A stretch of DNA of 64,000 bases from Crotophaga sulcirostris (GCA_013397455.1 VYZB01000338.1:676102-740101), one strand, 5' to 3'. Shown: positions 11,701 to 25,090, numbered from the stretch's first letter. Notes: generated from the letters alone by a model not told the origin. Program-made: numbers and translations.

Positions 11701-14700
11701 CTTGCACCACCATCCATCTCTCACACCCCTCCTGTGGATGGGTGCTGTTAGCAGCGTGCTGGCTGTGGGGACATCTCTCACTGTATGGTGCCAGGAGCTG
11801 GGGCTGCCTCTGTGCCAGCTCAGAGCCTGTGTGGAGAAGTGGGGCCGTAAGAGAAGGCATAAAAACTTGAAGACCATGAGCTTAAAAGGGGTATCCTGTG
11901 CCCCCCCATCTCAGCACTGAGCTTGTCCACACTGGCAGGCTCTTCTGATGCCAACACAGGGAGTGCTGGCAGGATGAGACCTCTAAGTATGGCGTGGGTC
12001 AGTCACAGAGCTACTACTCAGCTCACACAGAGATTTTCCAAAATTTCCAACTCTTTTGGGCAACACGATGTACAAGCACTCTTTCACTCCCAACCATGTT
12101 TGTGACAGCAGTATGCCCCATCTGTTTGTGGTATGATGTGATGTGGGGTGAGTTTGCTTGCTGGCTGCCTCTAGACTGACCAGAACTGTAACAAATGTCA
12201 TGACAGCTCTTTGGGATGTCCTGGTGATAGTCAAAACCCACCAGGTGGCTACCCTCCAGGTAGACGCCTCCTGCCAAAATGTTAGACTGGCTACACCGCT
12301 GTGCCAACCCATCACCCTGGCAGCCTCACAGTCTTGTGATGGTCACCACATGCCATTGTATCAAACCACAGTAATCAGCCTCATTTTTAAGGTTCTTCAC
12401 ATGTGACGTTTTCTGTGTTTGTCTTCTCCTGCTACCACACCATGACAACACCTGCAATGCTGTACATGGTATGTTCTCTCCAGAGTAATAACTCAACTTC
12501 TAGGTGCTACCACATCACAATAAATTACATTACAGGTCACACCAGCCTACCTCTGTTCACAGGGTAGCTGGAAGGAGTCCCTGTCCTGGGAAGGACCCTT
12601 GGATGCCAGATGTGCCATGGATGTGGATGCACAAGTAGGGAATTAGTTCTCCAGGAATTTGCTGCAGTGAATCTGATCTCTATGAGTCCATGTAATCTTT
12701 CAGATCAATTATTTCAGAAGCATGTAATTTGTCAAGCCGACGTTCTCCCAGATAGTCTCAGCCTATTTAGAGGACTGACAGAGACACGGATCTTGGGAAG
12801 ATCTGGGGTAATAACCCATTTCCAGATCACCACTTCCTCTACTATTTTTCACCACTTAAAGCTTCATGCTATAACAAATGAAGGAGAAATAATTACTTTT
12901 CAAAATAGCTTGAGGGGATGGAGCTAAGGCCAGAGCTGAGATGCTTTCCTGAGAACAGCCCTCATCTCTCATCATCCTCCCCAGGCTGAAGGCCAGGAGC
13001 TGTCCTGGGTGAAAACAGCTGCCACTTCCCATCGCTGGGCTCTTGCTGCTGTCTCAGGCCACATGGCCTTTGGGCAGCTTGGAGCAGACATCAGCACTGG
13101 GAAACTGGAGCCTGAGAAGGAGATGCTGTTCCAAAACCCCTGGGGTGGTGGGCAGTTGGCAAACCTTGCTGAGCGTGGGGATCACCATGTGACCAAATAC
13201 TCAACGAGTTTGCCTTGAGTGAAGACTTCACGGCGTCGTGTTTGCACAGCTCTGTTCATTGGATCTTGGCACTGGCCTCACAGAGGGGTTTCACAAGAAG
13301 CTGCACGGAATAACTTGTAAGTGGAGGGGGATACCCAGGCTTGTGGCAGGTTTCCTCAGTTTGTTTTCTGTTCACTGGCCCAACCCCCTTATTGCCTTTA
13401 CAGGTCCTTCTCCTGAGTTGCAACTCCTTGTGTGGAGGTTGAAGTGGTGAGCAGGTCACTTCTCCAGGGCACGGGAGAAATGTGCAGATCTGTGGGAAAG
13501 AGCCTCCATGCTGGGCCACTGCCCCCAGCACTATCACAGGATGGAGCTTTCTGCATCCCTGCGGAGTGATGAGGGAGTTCAATGAGAGGAGTCATCCAAC
13601 AGGGACATGGCCTTCAAGGCAAACAATGAGATAATGGCAGTGATGCGTTCCCTGGCAACCCCAGGATGGTCTCAGAGAAGCAAAGGTCTCTTCTTTTTCT
13701 GGGTGCAGGGGCAAGTGGTCAGAGTTGTCTTCTGCTTTGCCAAACATGATGTGGTTCTCAAGAGGACCAGGCAGAATTCCTGCCAGAGTTTGTACGTAGC
13801 AGGGTTTGATTAGCATTTGCAACAAGACAGTGCAAATGTCCACGGGAATCCAGATCTACTCTTGCTGTCTAAACATCAGCTAAAACACACAAAGTCCATG
13901 TTTAGTGAGATGGTTTTATCAGCAACATTCCTGCAAGCAGAAACTGGGGAATACAAACACAGCACAACAAACACGTGAAGAATTTGATAAGGCTGAACTG
14001 CATCTCTGAACATGTCTCTCCTGGTTTTTCTCTGGGTATTTAAAGTTTTATGGTAGGTCATGATTGATTAAGAGGCTCTGCACGTGCATTTGAGCTAAAT
14101 GTAGTTACTTCCACTTCAACCTCTGATAGAGCGAACAAGAAAGCAGGGGAGCATTTAGATCAATCTAGAATCCAAGGAAGTGTAAGCTCACTGGGGAACG
14201 CGTGAGCACCCTACGCTGCTGTGACGACTCAGAGTCAAGGAAGGGACTATATGAGATGGTGCCATGGGTGGAACGATCTGGCCATACCTCAAAGTGCTCA
14301 GGTACCTCTCTTGGACAATCACTGCCCAAGAGGCAGTCAGGAGAAGAGTCCATCCAGCCTGGCCCACGTTCCAGAGACATAGAGCTGACACAGGGTTCAG
14401 GATCTCTTAGTGCCAAGCTCAGCACCCAGCTCCAGGCTTCATGGACCATGGGGCTTCATGCCTCTTGTGCTTTCTCTCTCTTCTCTCCACTAGCACTGAA
14501 GAGTTGGGTTCTTATGCCCTTACTTTGGCCTGAAGGGCACTGGGAAGTGGCAGTGGGATGCAGGTATTGCATCTGCCAGGAAGCTCGTGCCTTTTCTGAA
14601 AAGGAGTGCATGGGATGAAGTGTCTGGCCCTTGTGGATCTGTGCTGCCTTAGCCCAGAAGAAGATCTGTCTGGGTAGATTGTGATTGTGGTGCCCCTTCC

Positions 14701-17073
14701 CAGACCAGATTGGCAGAGGCTGCTCATCAGAAGACCCTGGACTTATATGTGAGCCAAAGCCCTTGGGAAAGAGACACAGCAAAGCCCCACCTGAGCCTTT
14801 ACGGGTGGGCAAGCATGTCTAGGGAAAGGTGAAACTGAACCTCCTCCATATCAATGTCCCTCTCTCAACATAAAGCAGGGAGGCTTGTAAACCAAGGATC
14901 TGCCCCAGAGAACCTCCAGAGTCTTACAAAGAAGTACCCATGAGCTGCCATGACAGTCCAGCTTTGTGAATTTAATATTTATAGGCAGAGAGAGACAGGA
15001 CGTGGCCTGTGCTGTGTAGAGCCTTGCAATTTATGTGTTGGCAGCAATGGTTGATGGGAGATGTGCTCCAAGGCTCAAAAGTGTGTTTAAGCTTTGTAAA
15101 TACAATCAGTTGAGGCTGAAGTGAGTGAACAATGTGGAATGTTTTGAGGCCAAATTTGACTTCAGGAAAAAAAAACAAAACACCATTGAGCCAGTGGTTC
15201 TTGAGTGCATTGTGAAAGCGTGCGTCTCTGGGGCTGCAGCGTGACCTCCTGGCTCACACAGTAAGGACCCCAATGCACTCACTGTAAATTAAAATGTTGC
15301 ATATGCTTTGAGTGAAAAAAGATTGTACACAGTGCCTGTAAGAAACCTTCCTGAAAGAGTCTTGCCTCTGCTGGTGGTCTTTCAGCTTCAGCACTGGCTG
15401 TCTGGCTTGTGCTCTCTATTTTTCAAAAACATTAATAATCATAGTCCATATAAAACTGTCATATTGGTTCAACATGTACGTCACCAAAGCCCTGACTAAT
15501 TTATCAAAGATTTAGTGTTCGGTTGAACAAAGTCTCATTTTTGTAAGCAGATGCAGTTTGCTGGATTGTCCTATCATCACCCAGTGTTTCTACTGGAAAG
15601 ATGCAGCATATCAGCAACTTCTAAAAGTTAAAAAATGTACGTTTTGAAATAGTAATGTAAACACTTATTGCATGTTCTACATTAGTCAAGAATTAAATAG
15701 AGGGCTTAAGGGCTAATGCTGCTTGTGATGAAGTGGGTCTGCAGCCCCCAGTGGATGGATGTCCAGCAGACTGGTGGCCCATCACAGTGGTGATGGTGCG
15801 TTGCATAGCAGTTGCACCACTCGGAATAAGACCATGAGCCACTCTAGGGAACTAAAAATGCTTAAGCAGGGTTGGAAACTGAGGTTGTCAGTTCAAAGAT
15901 GTGGCACACAGCGCAGCCCTAGTCTGTCTGGATGCCTACAGAGCTGTTCCCATGTGTCGTGGCAGCATGTCAGACATTGGCAGGAATAGTTGAGTAGAGG
16001 AGATGGGGAAAGGGCTGCGAAGGCAAGTGGAGGAGGCAGTGGTGGGAGGCACACAGCAGAAAGGAAGGTCTGGTGTGGGGCTTTGCTCAGGTAAGGACCA
16101 AGTTTTGGATCAAGTGTGGTTCTGCATTCTGTTTCAGAGGCCAGACAGCAGGGCTGGGTATGGACACAGTCCATCCAGGTGATGCATGTGGGAACAGATT
16201 TGCATCCTACCTGAAAAGTGATAAAGTGACCCAGGGTCCTGTGGGACCTCATCCCAGATCAGTGGATCCACCCCATGACTGTCCTGCATGGGATATCCCA
16301 GTAATGCTGCACAGTGTGAAGCAGGACAGAATGATGCAGTATCTAGCCTGGGCTATGGCCAGGGGAAATGGTTCATGCAGGTGGGGGTGGACAGCGAGAT
16401 GGATAGGGATGAGAAAGCAGATGGCAAAATCCCTGCTTGTGCAGGGTAGGAAGAGGGGTGTGAGATGGTCCTGGCACACGTAGCGTGCAGGAGATGGTAT
16501 CGTATACAATGCACTGTTCTTACTTCCTTATACAGTAAATTGGTAACTTTTTTGTGTTAAATCAGATTTTATCACTGAGTTAATCTTGCACTTTTCTATT
16601 CTTGTTCTCTACAAATGACCTTTTTTAGCTCTCCTCAACTCTTTCCTGATGGGACTCATTAGGAGCTGGTGCTGATTCTTACAGACATTCACTTTCACTT
16701 AGCATCTGGAGATTTGTTTTGGACAGTGCTTTGTTGAAACGGTCCTTGCAGCTTTCTCCTGTGCTTTGTATCAACAGCTCCTCCGAGGTCATGTGCCTGC
16801 ATCCCATAAAGACATTTGGCGTGAGCTGAGTCTTTCTCCTCTCTATTTCTGGTGAGATATGAGTGTCATCAAGGAAAGCACGTCCTTGCACAGTTATTTT
16901 GTAGAAACACAACCTGAATGTGCAGAATTTCCCTGAGAGATTTCCTGATGTATTTTTACCATAAACCCCCACTCATTGTCTGTGGTCTGATTGTTTCACA
17001 AATGCCAATCTTTGTTTACTGTTCCAAGGGTTGATTGGGAACTTCATCCCTACCTGCTCCTCTTCTCTTCCAG

Positions 17074-17303
17074 AGGTTGCTTTGGTGTCTGCTTCTCTAT
17101 CTGATCATCCAAAGTGGAGCAGCCAGAATCTGGACCAGTCCTTTCAGGCACGGTGATGAATGGTGTGATCAAAGAGGAGTGCTCAGACCACAAAAGTGGA
17201 CCCAGTGGAAATGAAGAAGAAAAGGCACCCAAAGAAAAGGCTGCCAGCGAAGTGAGAGATGTCCTCAAGCTCCAGCCCCCACCCTTTGCAGAGAGGAAGA
17301 ACA
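17074..17303 (+). CDS. candidate coding exon, gene not recognised
   Basis: This is the only segment that really looks like a vertebrate exon. It is preceded by a strong pyrimidine tract and acceptor ('ctgctcctcttctcttccag', ending at 17073) and followed by a perfect donor gtaagt at 17304-17309. The frame that reads through to the donor is open from 17105. An in-frame TGA at 17102-17104 means that, with this acceptor, translation would start at the ATG at 17156 (G at -3) and the upstream part would be 5' UTR. A weaker alternative acceptor just before 17115 would make the exon fully coding. From 17156 it gives 49 residues, 19 of them charged, starting MNGVIKEECSDHKSG and ending QPPPFAERKN, with an E/K-rich middle. 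The exon ends in phase 1. The sequence is hydrophilic and probably disordered. The I-K-E-E within VIKEE fits the sumoylation consensus (hydrophobic-K-x-E). This hints at a nuclear regulator, but that is inference and I cannot name the gene. No partner exon was found nearby, so introns would be long. Confidence 0.5.
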
Positions 17304-17309
17304 GTAAGT

Positions 17310-20300
17310 TCCTTGCCCATCAGTGTCAAGAGAGGGGAAGTGAGACTGGATAAAAGGTGGTTTAGCATCTCTCACAGGTGCTGCATTTGTGGCTCATGAT
17401 TCTTTTCTTGTACAGTGCTTTTGAGGGTGATTCTGATAGCAACATTTTAAGATTTAATGGAAGTGCCTCCTCAGCTCAATATTTCTGGGTCAGCCTGAAA
17501 TGCTGCTGTCAGACTTGAGGCAGTTACCACGATTGTTGTGATCCAAGTGTTTGGTATAATTTTGGTTGAAGTGTAGCATTTCAAGGTGTTAGGCTGGTGT
17601 TCGGACTGTAGTAATGGGATCTGCTGGGGAATTATGGTGATGTGAGGTTGACCAGTGGAGAAGAAATGGACAGGGTATTCTGTTTGCAAAGGCACTGATC
17701 TACCTGTTCTGCTCTCACAGAGCACTGGATGCTTCAGGTAACCTTGCCTTCAGCAAAACAGCTTCAGGTCAATGTAAGAAAAAGCAGAATTTGGCCTGGG
17801 CCTCTGCAAGGATCATTTGTGTTTCCTTGGTCATGGGTCCAGAAACGAGTCTGTCTGGCAGATGTTGATCTGAGTTTCAGTGGAGATCTGTTGGTAGAAA
17901 GCTGATGGACAGAAAGCCTCACAATTCAGCCTGCACAAAGCACGCACAGGCTGAGGAGTTGTTTGCCATTTCTTTCAGGCAACTGTATAATATATGAAAT
18001 GAAGAAAATTCCTTTTGTGCACTCCAAGGCTTTCAGCATTAAGTCCTCAAAATATCGTGCAATGGGAGAGTGCAGTGCAAAGACACTATTTTTGCTTTGT
18101 GTCTTTGATTGTTTGCATTATTGTACAGGACACAATTTTTCTCAATCACTATAAATCAGAAATAATCCAAATGATGTCATCATGGCAATGTACTGGTGTC
18201 AGGCTGGAGTAACACAGCAGAGAACCAGGCCCAGAGCCTGCCCAGAGTCAGACTAAGTCATCCCAGCAAGGGCATTCCTTTTCTGCAGTCCCAGATGTCA
18301 GAGTGTATCTAAGATAAAGTGATAACAATGGGAAAGATGATGTAGACTTTTGAAAGGGGCACTGTTAAGACTCTATGTTGATGCATGAAATTCACATCCT
18401 TATTTTTTTGCATCCATTTTCCCGCATGGTTTTTGTTATGGGAAGGGAAAGAAAAAGCCACCTCCAGGTGCCCGTAGGCAAACGCAGCCTCTGAGCATGA
18501 CCTGTAGAAGTGCATGCATTGACTCTGCTAAGCCCTGCAGCACCTAGAGCATCTGCCTTGCAGCTGACCCTGTGTCAGGGGCTCATGTCCTCCAGGTTGG
18601 TGGCCCACTGGGACACGGCTCCACCCCTGCAGCCCCTGCACACTGGGCTGTTTGCAGACTGTCTAAGGGAGAAGAGCCCCCCCACAGTCTGGGCATCTCT
18701 CCAACCCTTTGCTCTCCTCCTTTTGCTGCTTCTCCCATAAGAGGGGCTGAGCTCTTCCTGCCACCCCCGTTTGGGAACAGCCGGCTCCCTTCATCTCACA
18801 TCATCTCAGGAGCTGGCGGGTCCACCACGTGTCATGCATCTCGTGTGGCACCCAGGTCTGCCTTTGATGTCACTGTTCTCTGGTGTGACAGCCTCCACCA
18901 GGCTGGTGGAGCAGCCTGATGAGCACCCAGGGAGCAAAAAGGGAGGGGAGCATCCCATGGCCCCACAGGCTGTCCTCAGTAGCCACACACAGCTGCTCTG
19001 CCAAGGGCAGAGTCCTTGTGTCCTGCCCGGTGCCATCATCACAGCAGGGACTTTTTACTCTGTTCCCCCACCACAGTGTGGAGGGTCAGTGGTTGGAATT
19101 GCTGTGGGGGAAAAGCAAGATGTTAGTGTCTCCTTGTATCCCTTTCCCAAGAAAGGCACTTGTACAGATGTATTCATCATTCCCACCCCATCCTTCATCC
19201 CACAAACACATGGGGACAACAGCAGGGACCCACCATCCAAGAAGGAAGCAATGCCTGGCAATGAGCTGGATGAAAAGGATCTAACTCCCATCTGTCATCT
19301 TTAGGGATCTGCCAGGTCACATAAGCCCTCTTGAACCCAACTAGTGACACACTAGGGCTGCTGCTAACATTGTTTTTCAAGGAGAAGCAAGTGGAAGGTG
19401 TGTGCCCCCTGCCTTCTCCTGCCCCGGTGCATCCCATCTCCTGAGGACACAGGGTGTGCACACCTCAGCCAGCCAAAACCTGGCCCCTACCCCATACTCT
19501 TTCCAGCAGAGCCCTCCAGCTGGTGATCCATGGTGGTTCAGTGGGCTTTGAACAGTCACCCGTCTGTCACAGACACAGCTCCTCAGGGAGGACCACCTCC
19601 TGCCCGAGTCTGAACTTTCAGACTGCAGTCTTTATTTGACTTAACTTTGATTTAATAAAAACAGTGTAGCTAGAATATTTTTTAAATAGGAGAATAGTCT
19701 TTTTAACTCTAGTATTACTCAAAAATGGCTGAGGGGATTTCATTTAATTTTGTACAAATAAATCACCTTTGAGCAAGCAGAAAGCCCATCCAGAAGGACC
19801 TACTCAAACCCAGGGCTGGATGCATAGGCCCAGGAAAATGGAGACAGTTATTTCTACAGCAAGCAGGAATCCTGACCTCTTCCTGCCCAGCTGTACCCCC
19901 AGCCCCTGGCCCTGTTCTGCCCCTGGGTTTGTACACTGTTAGGCTGCTTTTGACCTTGATGGTGTCAAATCCCTCAGCCTGTAGTGTTTATATGCTCAAT
20001 TACCACTTCTCCTCCTACCTTCTGGTCCACACTGGCCTGAACTGGGCAAACCTGTGAACAGTTGTCTTGGAAGATCCTAAGGCAAACATGGCTGTGCGGT
20101 CTTCCTAAAGTCACTAGTGATATTGACTTTAGATGTGAGACCTTCTAAGACCTCCCACCCTACCCATTGTGCATGCACCTAGGCTGAGTACTGCACCCAT
20201 GGGCTCTTGCACCCCCCTCTTGCCAGAGAGGCACTTTGAGCTCAACATGGTTACTTCTCCCTCTCAACCAGTGCTCCACCCAGCACATTTCACCTGTCCA

Positions 20301-20370
20301 CATGGTGAGACTGTTGAGTCACCAGGTGAATGCACAGCATCTCTCAGACTGAGGACACACATCATTCTGG
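17310..20370. other. unique stretch following the candidate exon
   Basis: If 17074-17303 is an exon, this is the start of its downstream intron. Nothing specific was recognised. Overlapping open frames at 18510-19304 (+ and -) lie in a GC-rich block and show no domain. A short AT-rich block with ATAAA-type words lies at 19635-19770. Confidence 0.4.
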
Positions 20371-20428
20371 GGTGGAAATGGATGGGCTTTTAGGTCCCTT
20401 CCAACCCAAACCATGCTATCACCCTATG
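20371..20428 (+). mobile_element. CR1 3'-end fragment, old type
   Basis: The bases 'gatgggcttttaggtccctt', 'ccaacccaaacc' and 'atgctatcaccctatg' are the last part of an ATTCTATG-type CR1 with a decayed tail. Only about 60 bases remain. Confidence 0.8.
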
Positions 20429-20879
20429 GTACCATCCAGAAATAGCAAAGCCCCAGCCTCAGAGCTACTGCCCCTTGTTCCCTACCCTAGGACTCTGAGA
20501 GTGAGATTTATTTCACTTCTGGAGTTATCTAAGTGTGAGACACCATCTCTGATCTGGTGAGGTTTCTGTGCCTCAGAAGCTCTGCCCAGGATGGGCTCAG
20601 TCCCCTCTGGAGGGTCCCATTTCTCTCCAGTTACTATCAGACTTTAGATGACCAGCTGCGACCAACACAACATTTTGAGAAGAGATTAATTTTACCCGTT
20701 TGTCTCCACATACACATTCCCAAGGTTGGGTGTCACAGCTCCCACTGCAGGTGATGCATTTAGTCCTCAGGCACACGGCCAGAGGCCACTGGCTACCACA
20801 GTCAGGAGAGCTGAAGAGTTCCCCTTGTGCCTATTCCTGTTCAGCAGCGTGTTTGCTAACTGCTCATAATGATTCCACA
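20429..20879. other. unique spacer, nothing recognised
   Basis: No repeat, exon or RNA gene was recognised in this interval. Confidence 0.4.
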
Positions 20880-22080
20880 CAGGTTTCCCAGTGCTGATTT
20901 GGGAAAATAAAGTAGTTAAATTCTTCTGTTTATTTGTGTAGTGAAACAGACCTTCTGACCACCAGCTCCTTTAGCCCCCTGAAACAAAGGGGAGGATTTT
21001 CGAGTGCCCATCTGGTTTGCGTTTAATATAATGTGCAGAAAGGTTGCACATTTTCAAGGCCCGTGCTCATAAGTAGTAGATTGTACAACAGTTTATTACA
21101 CAAGCGGAGCTTTTTATTGCTGGGCTTTGTTGAGCTGCCAGTTGGGATGAAAAAAAATGTAACATGCTACGTAGTCCCTATCAAGGAAAATTAGAAAGCA
21201 TTAAATTCTGCTCAAACTATCAGCCATTGGTGAGCTGGTAATCAAAACCAGAAAGGCTGGTGGGAGGTCACTCTTTTGCTCTTGGTGTATCTGAATCAAT
21301 AACTACTATGAAAGACATGTAAGTGAAACAAAAAAAAGGCAGAGAGAGATGTCTGACCTAGAAGTCATCACAACATCACAGTGCATAGGCCAGTAGAGGC
21401 AAGATACCTACAGGTTTTGGGGAGAAAAACCCACATAGTCTTTGCTCAGTTTTTGCAGTGAGCATGTGTTTTAGTTTAAATCTATATTGGAAGGGTTATT
21501 AAATTACTATCTAGTCCCAAACAAAATCTAGCCCTTTTTTCACACAGCCAGGTAAAAGGTGTATCTACAGGAAGATTTTTCCAAATTACCGTTGGATCCA
21601 AATCAAATAAATATTGCAAACACTGTATTGAACCCAGGTGACACTTAATCCGCAATGAAATATCAGCCTGCAGCCCTGAACTGTGCAGCCCAGCTTTAAT
21701 GCCACTTAAATCAGAATGTAAGAGCTGAAAGAATTCCAGGAATCCAATGATATAAACTGTATTTTTAGAGCTGTGAGTGACTTGTGAGAGTGAACATTGC
21801 AGTGACTAAAGATAGCACAAGCAAGGTTTTCCATGATTTATCGCAAGAGCGTTTACAGTGAGTTAAAGGCATCGAATGTTGTGATAGCAGCACCTACACA
21901 TTGGCAAGTTTTCAAGACAAGTCATTCATAACAGAATTGTCACAGAGCAAAATTTCCATAACTCCAGGCTGCATTTCCCTTGCACAAGCACCACACACAC
22001 CAATTTTCTTTTAAGGCACAGAGAGGTTAATTTGTTTCCTAGGATCTATTTTTTTGCCTACGCATTTTAAACCTCTCACA
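20880..22080. promoter_or_regulatory. AT-rich block, possible conserved non-coding element
   Basis: A 1.2-kb run free of CR1 and of long open frames stands out from the GC-rich flanks. It holds many homeodomain-like and SOX-like words, such as tttattac, tttattg, gtttaatataatg and aacatgctacgtag near 21020-21180, and ataaatattgcaaac near 21605. Such composition is common for conserved enhancers near developmental genes, but it also occurs by chance. I cannot measure conservation, so this is only a candidate. Confidence 0.25.
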
Positions 22081-24591
22081 AGCTCTCAGGCTGGATGAGC
22101 AATTGAAGCAGTGGTGACAGAGGATGAAGACTCTTCCCTGGACCCAGCCAGTCATGGTCCCACTCTGTTCCCTTCTGACCATCTGGACTCTAGTTATGAC
22201 TTTAATAAGAGTTCATTGAGTGACCCATCATCCTTCCATTCTTCAACCCATCTGTGTTTCTTTGTGCACTGAGAAGTTAGGTAGGACCTTTCTTTGCTGA
22301 GCAAAATATCTATGGGGGTTATTTTAAGGATAAAGTCATTTCCTGACACCTCACGATCAGCATTGCTCTTGGCTCCTGGCCCTTGCTGGCTGCCGGTCGC
22401 AGGGTGAGGGAATTGGCTTGTTGAGAGGGGTCTACACCATAGAACTGTTTTCTCCCAGTTTCTAACACCCTGGGATGCATTCAGATAGAAATAACACACC
22501 TTGCAAAGAACTTGTCCCAGAGGCAGGTTTGCTTTGCCTCCTGCAGCCGCCTGCCTGGTAACTTGAGAGTCACCTCAAGTCCTGTTTTCTCATGTGTCAA
22601 GTTCCAGGCTCACCTTCCAGCACAGAAGCCCACTGGAAGTGTGAAGGCCCTGGCCATGCTCCCCAGGTGGGGTTCTCTTCTCTGCTGGTCCAGGACATCA
22701 CATGCAGGATGAGGACGGTGGTTGGGAAACTGGAGTCAGTTCCCTCTCCCTCATCCCTTGGGTAAACTGTCTTTCAGTCTCATGGTGTCCCTGATGTCTA
22801 CCCAAAACCAAGGCTATGCCCAACTTTGTGAAATCCCCTTCACCCGCTCTTGCACTGGGGCTATATGTGAATCACTCCATTTCTTTTTCTGGTATCTTTT
22901 GAGAGGTTTTTAAGAACAATTTTAACCTCATTATGACTCAAAACCACTACTTTGCTTCCTCTTTCAGAAATCAAACTGAAATAAGGATAACCACATGTGG
23001 TGCTCCTTCCTGTGGTCCCATCTCCGTGTGCTTTGAGCCGGGTCCTGTGCTGCTTCCATGAGTGACCCCGTGCTGCTGCTTATCAAAGCCTTGGTACTGC
23101 AAAGCACAGCAGTGCTGAGGTGCTGTTACCCTCAGTGGGTCAGCTTTTGGGAGGAGGCTGAGCACCCCAGTGGTCAGAATCATTGCCTCCAGGAGATGGG
23201 GTCTCCTCCCTCCACTCTCAGAGCAGGCTTAGCACTCAGTATCCAGGCTCTGCCTGTTGTCCTTCCCTTGTAACCATGCCTGTGATTAAATAAACAAAGT
23301 GTGACAGTGAATATTCGCTTTCCTCTCCATGCTGCACTAGGGAAAAGAATCCTGATGTCTCTATGCACAGTTTGCGTTTGCGCTTCATCTCATTTACATT
23401 TGTGATTATTTCTGTGTTGCTTTCATGACTTGTGCATTCTTGAGGCCATTGCTCAGAGCACCTGCAGTCAGGTTGCAGTTAGCATCTCCCTCTCCTTTGT
23501 AGCTAATTTTGAGAGCCAGCTAGTTAAGGGTAAAGTTCAATCCAGGACACATTTCTTAACCCATGATCTAGCCTGATGGATGGCATGTGAATGACAACTG
23601 AACACGTGAAACTCATTTTTGAAACTGTGATCTGCGCTATAAAACCTGATAGCCCTAAAATCATAAAAAGAAAACATTTTTTTTGCAATATTAACACTGT
23701 GTTTGCTCCGTGTGTGTTTAACCTGCAGGACTCAGTAGCACAGTGAGCTCACTAACACCAAAAATATCAGGAGGGTTCCGGAAGGGGTTAGGTAATGGGA
23801 ATATCCACAACTTCATAATGAGCAAGCAGGCAGATACCCAAGCGGAGAACGTAACCGGGGATGGTAGGGAAAGACACCTATTGTAATAGGTCCCTAGGTA
23901 AGCTGGTATAGTATGAAAATTGACTTAAGAAATGAGATTTGGATAGTTCTTCAGGGAAATTTATCTATTAAGCCAACTATTTGTAACCCATGTAATTTGT
24001 CTATTAAGCCAGCTTACCAAGGTTCTTCTTGCAGTCTCCAGTACTTCAAGCCTTTCAGCTGGGATGCACTGGTTCCTTCCAAATGCGCCGTTCTTATGTC
24101 AAAGGAAATGACACATTTATGCAGAAACATCTGGGAAAATTTCTCTGGCCCTTGCTTCATACTCACTTGCCTCGGTGCTCTCAGCTGGTGAGCAGCAAGC
24201 CCAAAGGAGTCCCAGAAGGCTGTCACAGGAGACACAAAGTACTAAAGACTTCATTACAGTCAAATGCAAAGACCACCTTGCTCCCCATCAGCGAGGGGAT
24301 GTCTCATTGCTGACACCGATAGCCTTCAAACCTGTGCTTTTGGTTCTTTGGGGAAGAGGTGATGATTTGTTACAGCTTTTAGCAGATCACCAAGTTGTAA
24401 AGATGAGGAACAGTGAAGAGATTATCATAAACGGTGCCTTCTGACCTTAAACAGAACGAATATATGAACGTACTGGAACAGAAGATGTTTCCAGTTAATG
24501 GGCCATCTGTGTTAGATTTGTCCATTCACAAAGAGGAAACATATTTTCGCTCTGAATGACTTTTTAAATTGGAGGCAACCAGGAAAGCAAG
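22081..24591. other. unique stretch, nothing recognised
   Basis: The only structure noticed is a short direct repeat: 'tctattaagcc' at 23964 and again at 24000 (36-bp spacing), within similar flanks. Open frames are short and mostly overlap antisense. AT-rich sequence lies around 23600-23710. Confidence 0.4.
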
Positions 24592-24690
24592 TACGTACGT
24601 TGTGTCTGCGTGTCTGCGTGCGCAAGTGTTGGTGAGCGTGGACGCGCACGTGTGCGTGTGGAAACGCCGCGGGCGCTTCGCTCGGAGCTG
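24592..24690. repeat. CpG-dense TG/CG simple-sequence patch
   Basis: About 16 CpG fall within 100 bases. The patch starts with 'tacgtacgttgtgtctgcgt' and continues as a degenerate alternating purine-pyrimidine TG/CG run ('gacgcgcacgtgtgcgtgtg', 24641-24660) into 'aacgccgcgggcgcttcgct'. Alternating CG/TG sequence is the classic Z-DNA-prone type, and a CACGTG E-box lies at 24647-24652. A long minus-strand open frame (24512-25069) crosses it, but the His/Arg/Thr-rich translation of the repeat indicates low complexity rather than a protein. Confidence 0.55.
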
Positions 24691-25090
24691 CCTGACCTCT
24701 GCACAATTCGCAGAGGAATGGCACACAAACCACACAGCACCTCAGGACATGCTCCATGCAAGCTATTTTTTTAACTGGCTTCGTGGAAATTGTCATCAGT
24801 AGAGGCAGCCCGGAGTGAAATGCCTGGGGACCGGCCCCTGCTGTGGGAAGGGAGGGGAGACTCAGGCCAGCAACTCCCCACGTGGGCCACGGTTGGGTCC
24901 TGGGTCGGGGGGCTTCCTCAGGCAGCTGGGAGGGCACTGTTGCAGGGTGCCAGACTCCTAGAGGAGTCAAGGCCACCCTCAGTGGCAAGGCAGTACCTGG
25001 AGTGAACTGGGACTGGTCTCCAGCTTCCTGCAAGGAGGATGGAGCAGGCCTTCCGCTGCTGTGTTTCACTCACTTGCAAAGCCCTGGAGT

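Larger units (their letters stand above)
10771..17073. other. mostly unique 6.3 kb; no gene recognised
   Basis: Apart from the small CR1 piece at 11411-11460 and the CpG-dense patch at 11635-11700, I recognise nothing here. Open frames such as 14202-14618 +, 14456-14812 -, 15893-16252 - and 16073-16483 + overlap one another antisense and contain no domain. The 15080-15700 part is AT-rich. Confidence 0.4.

Noticed and set aside
24512..25069. 185-codon minus-strand frame
   Set aside because: It runs through the TG/CG simple-sequence patch, giving a low-complexity His/Arg/Thr-rich product, and has no domain or splice context.
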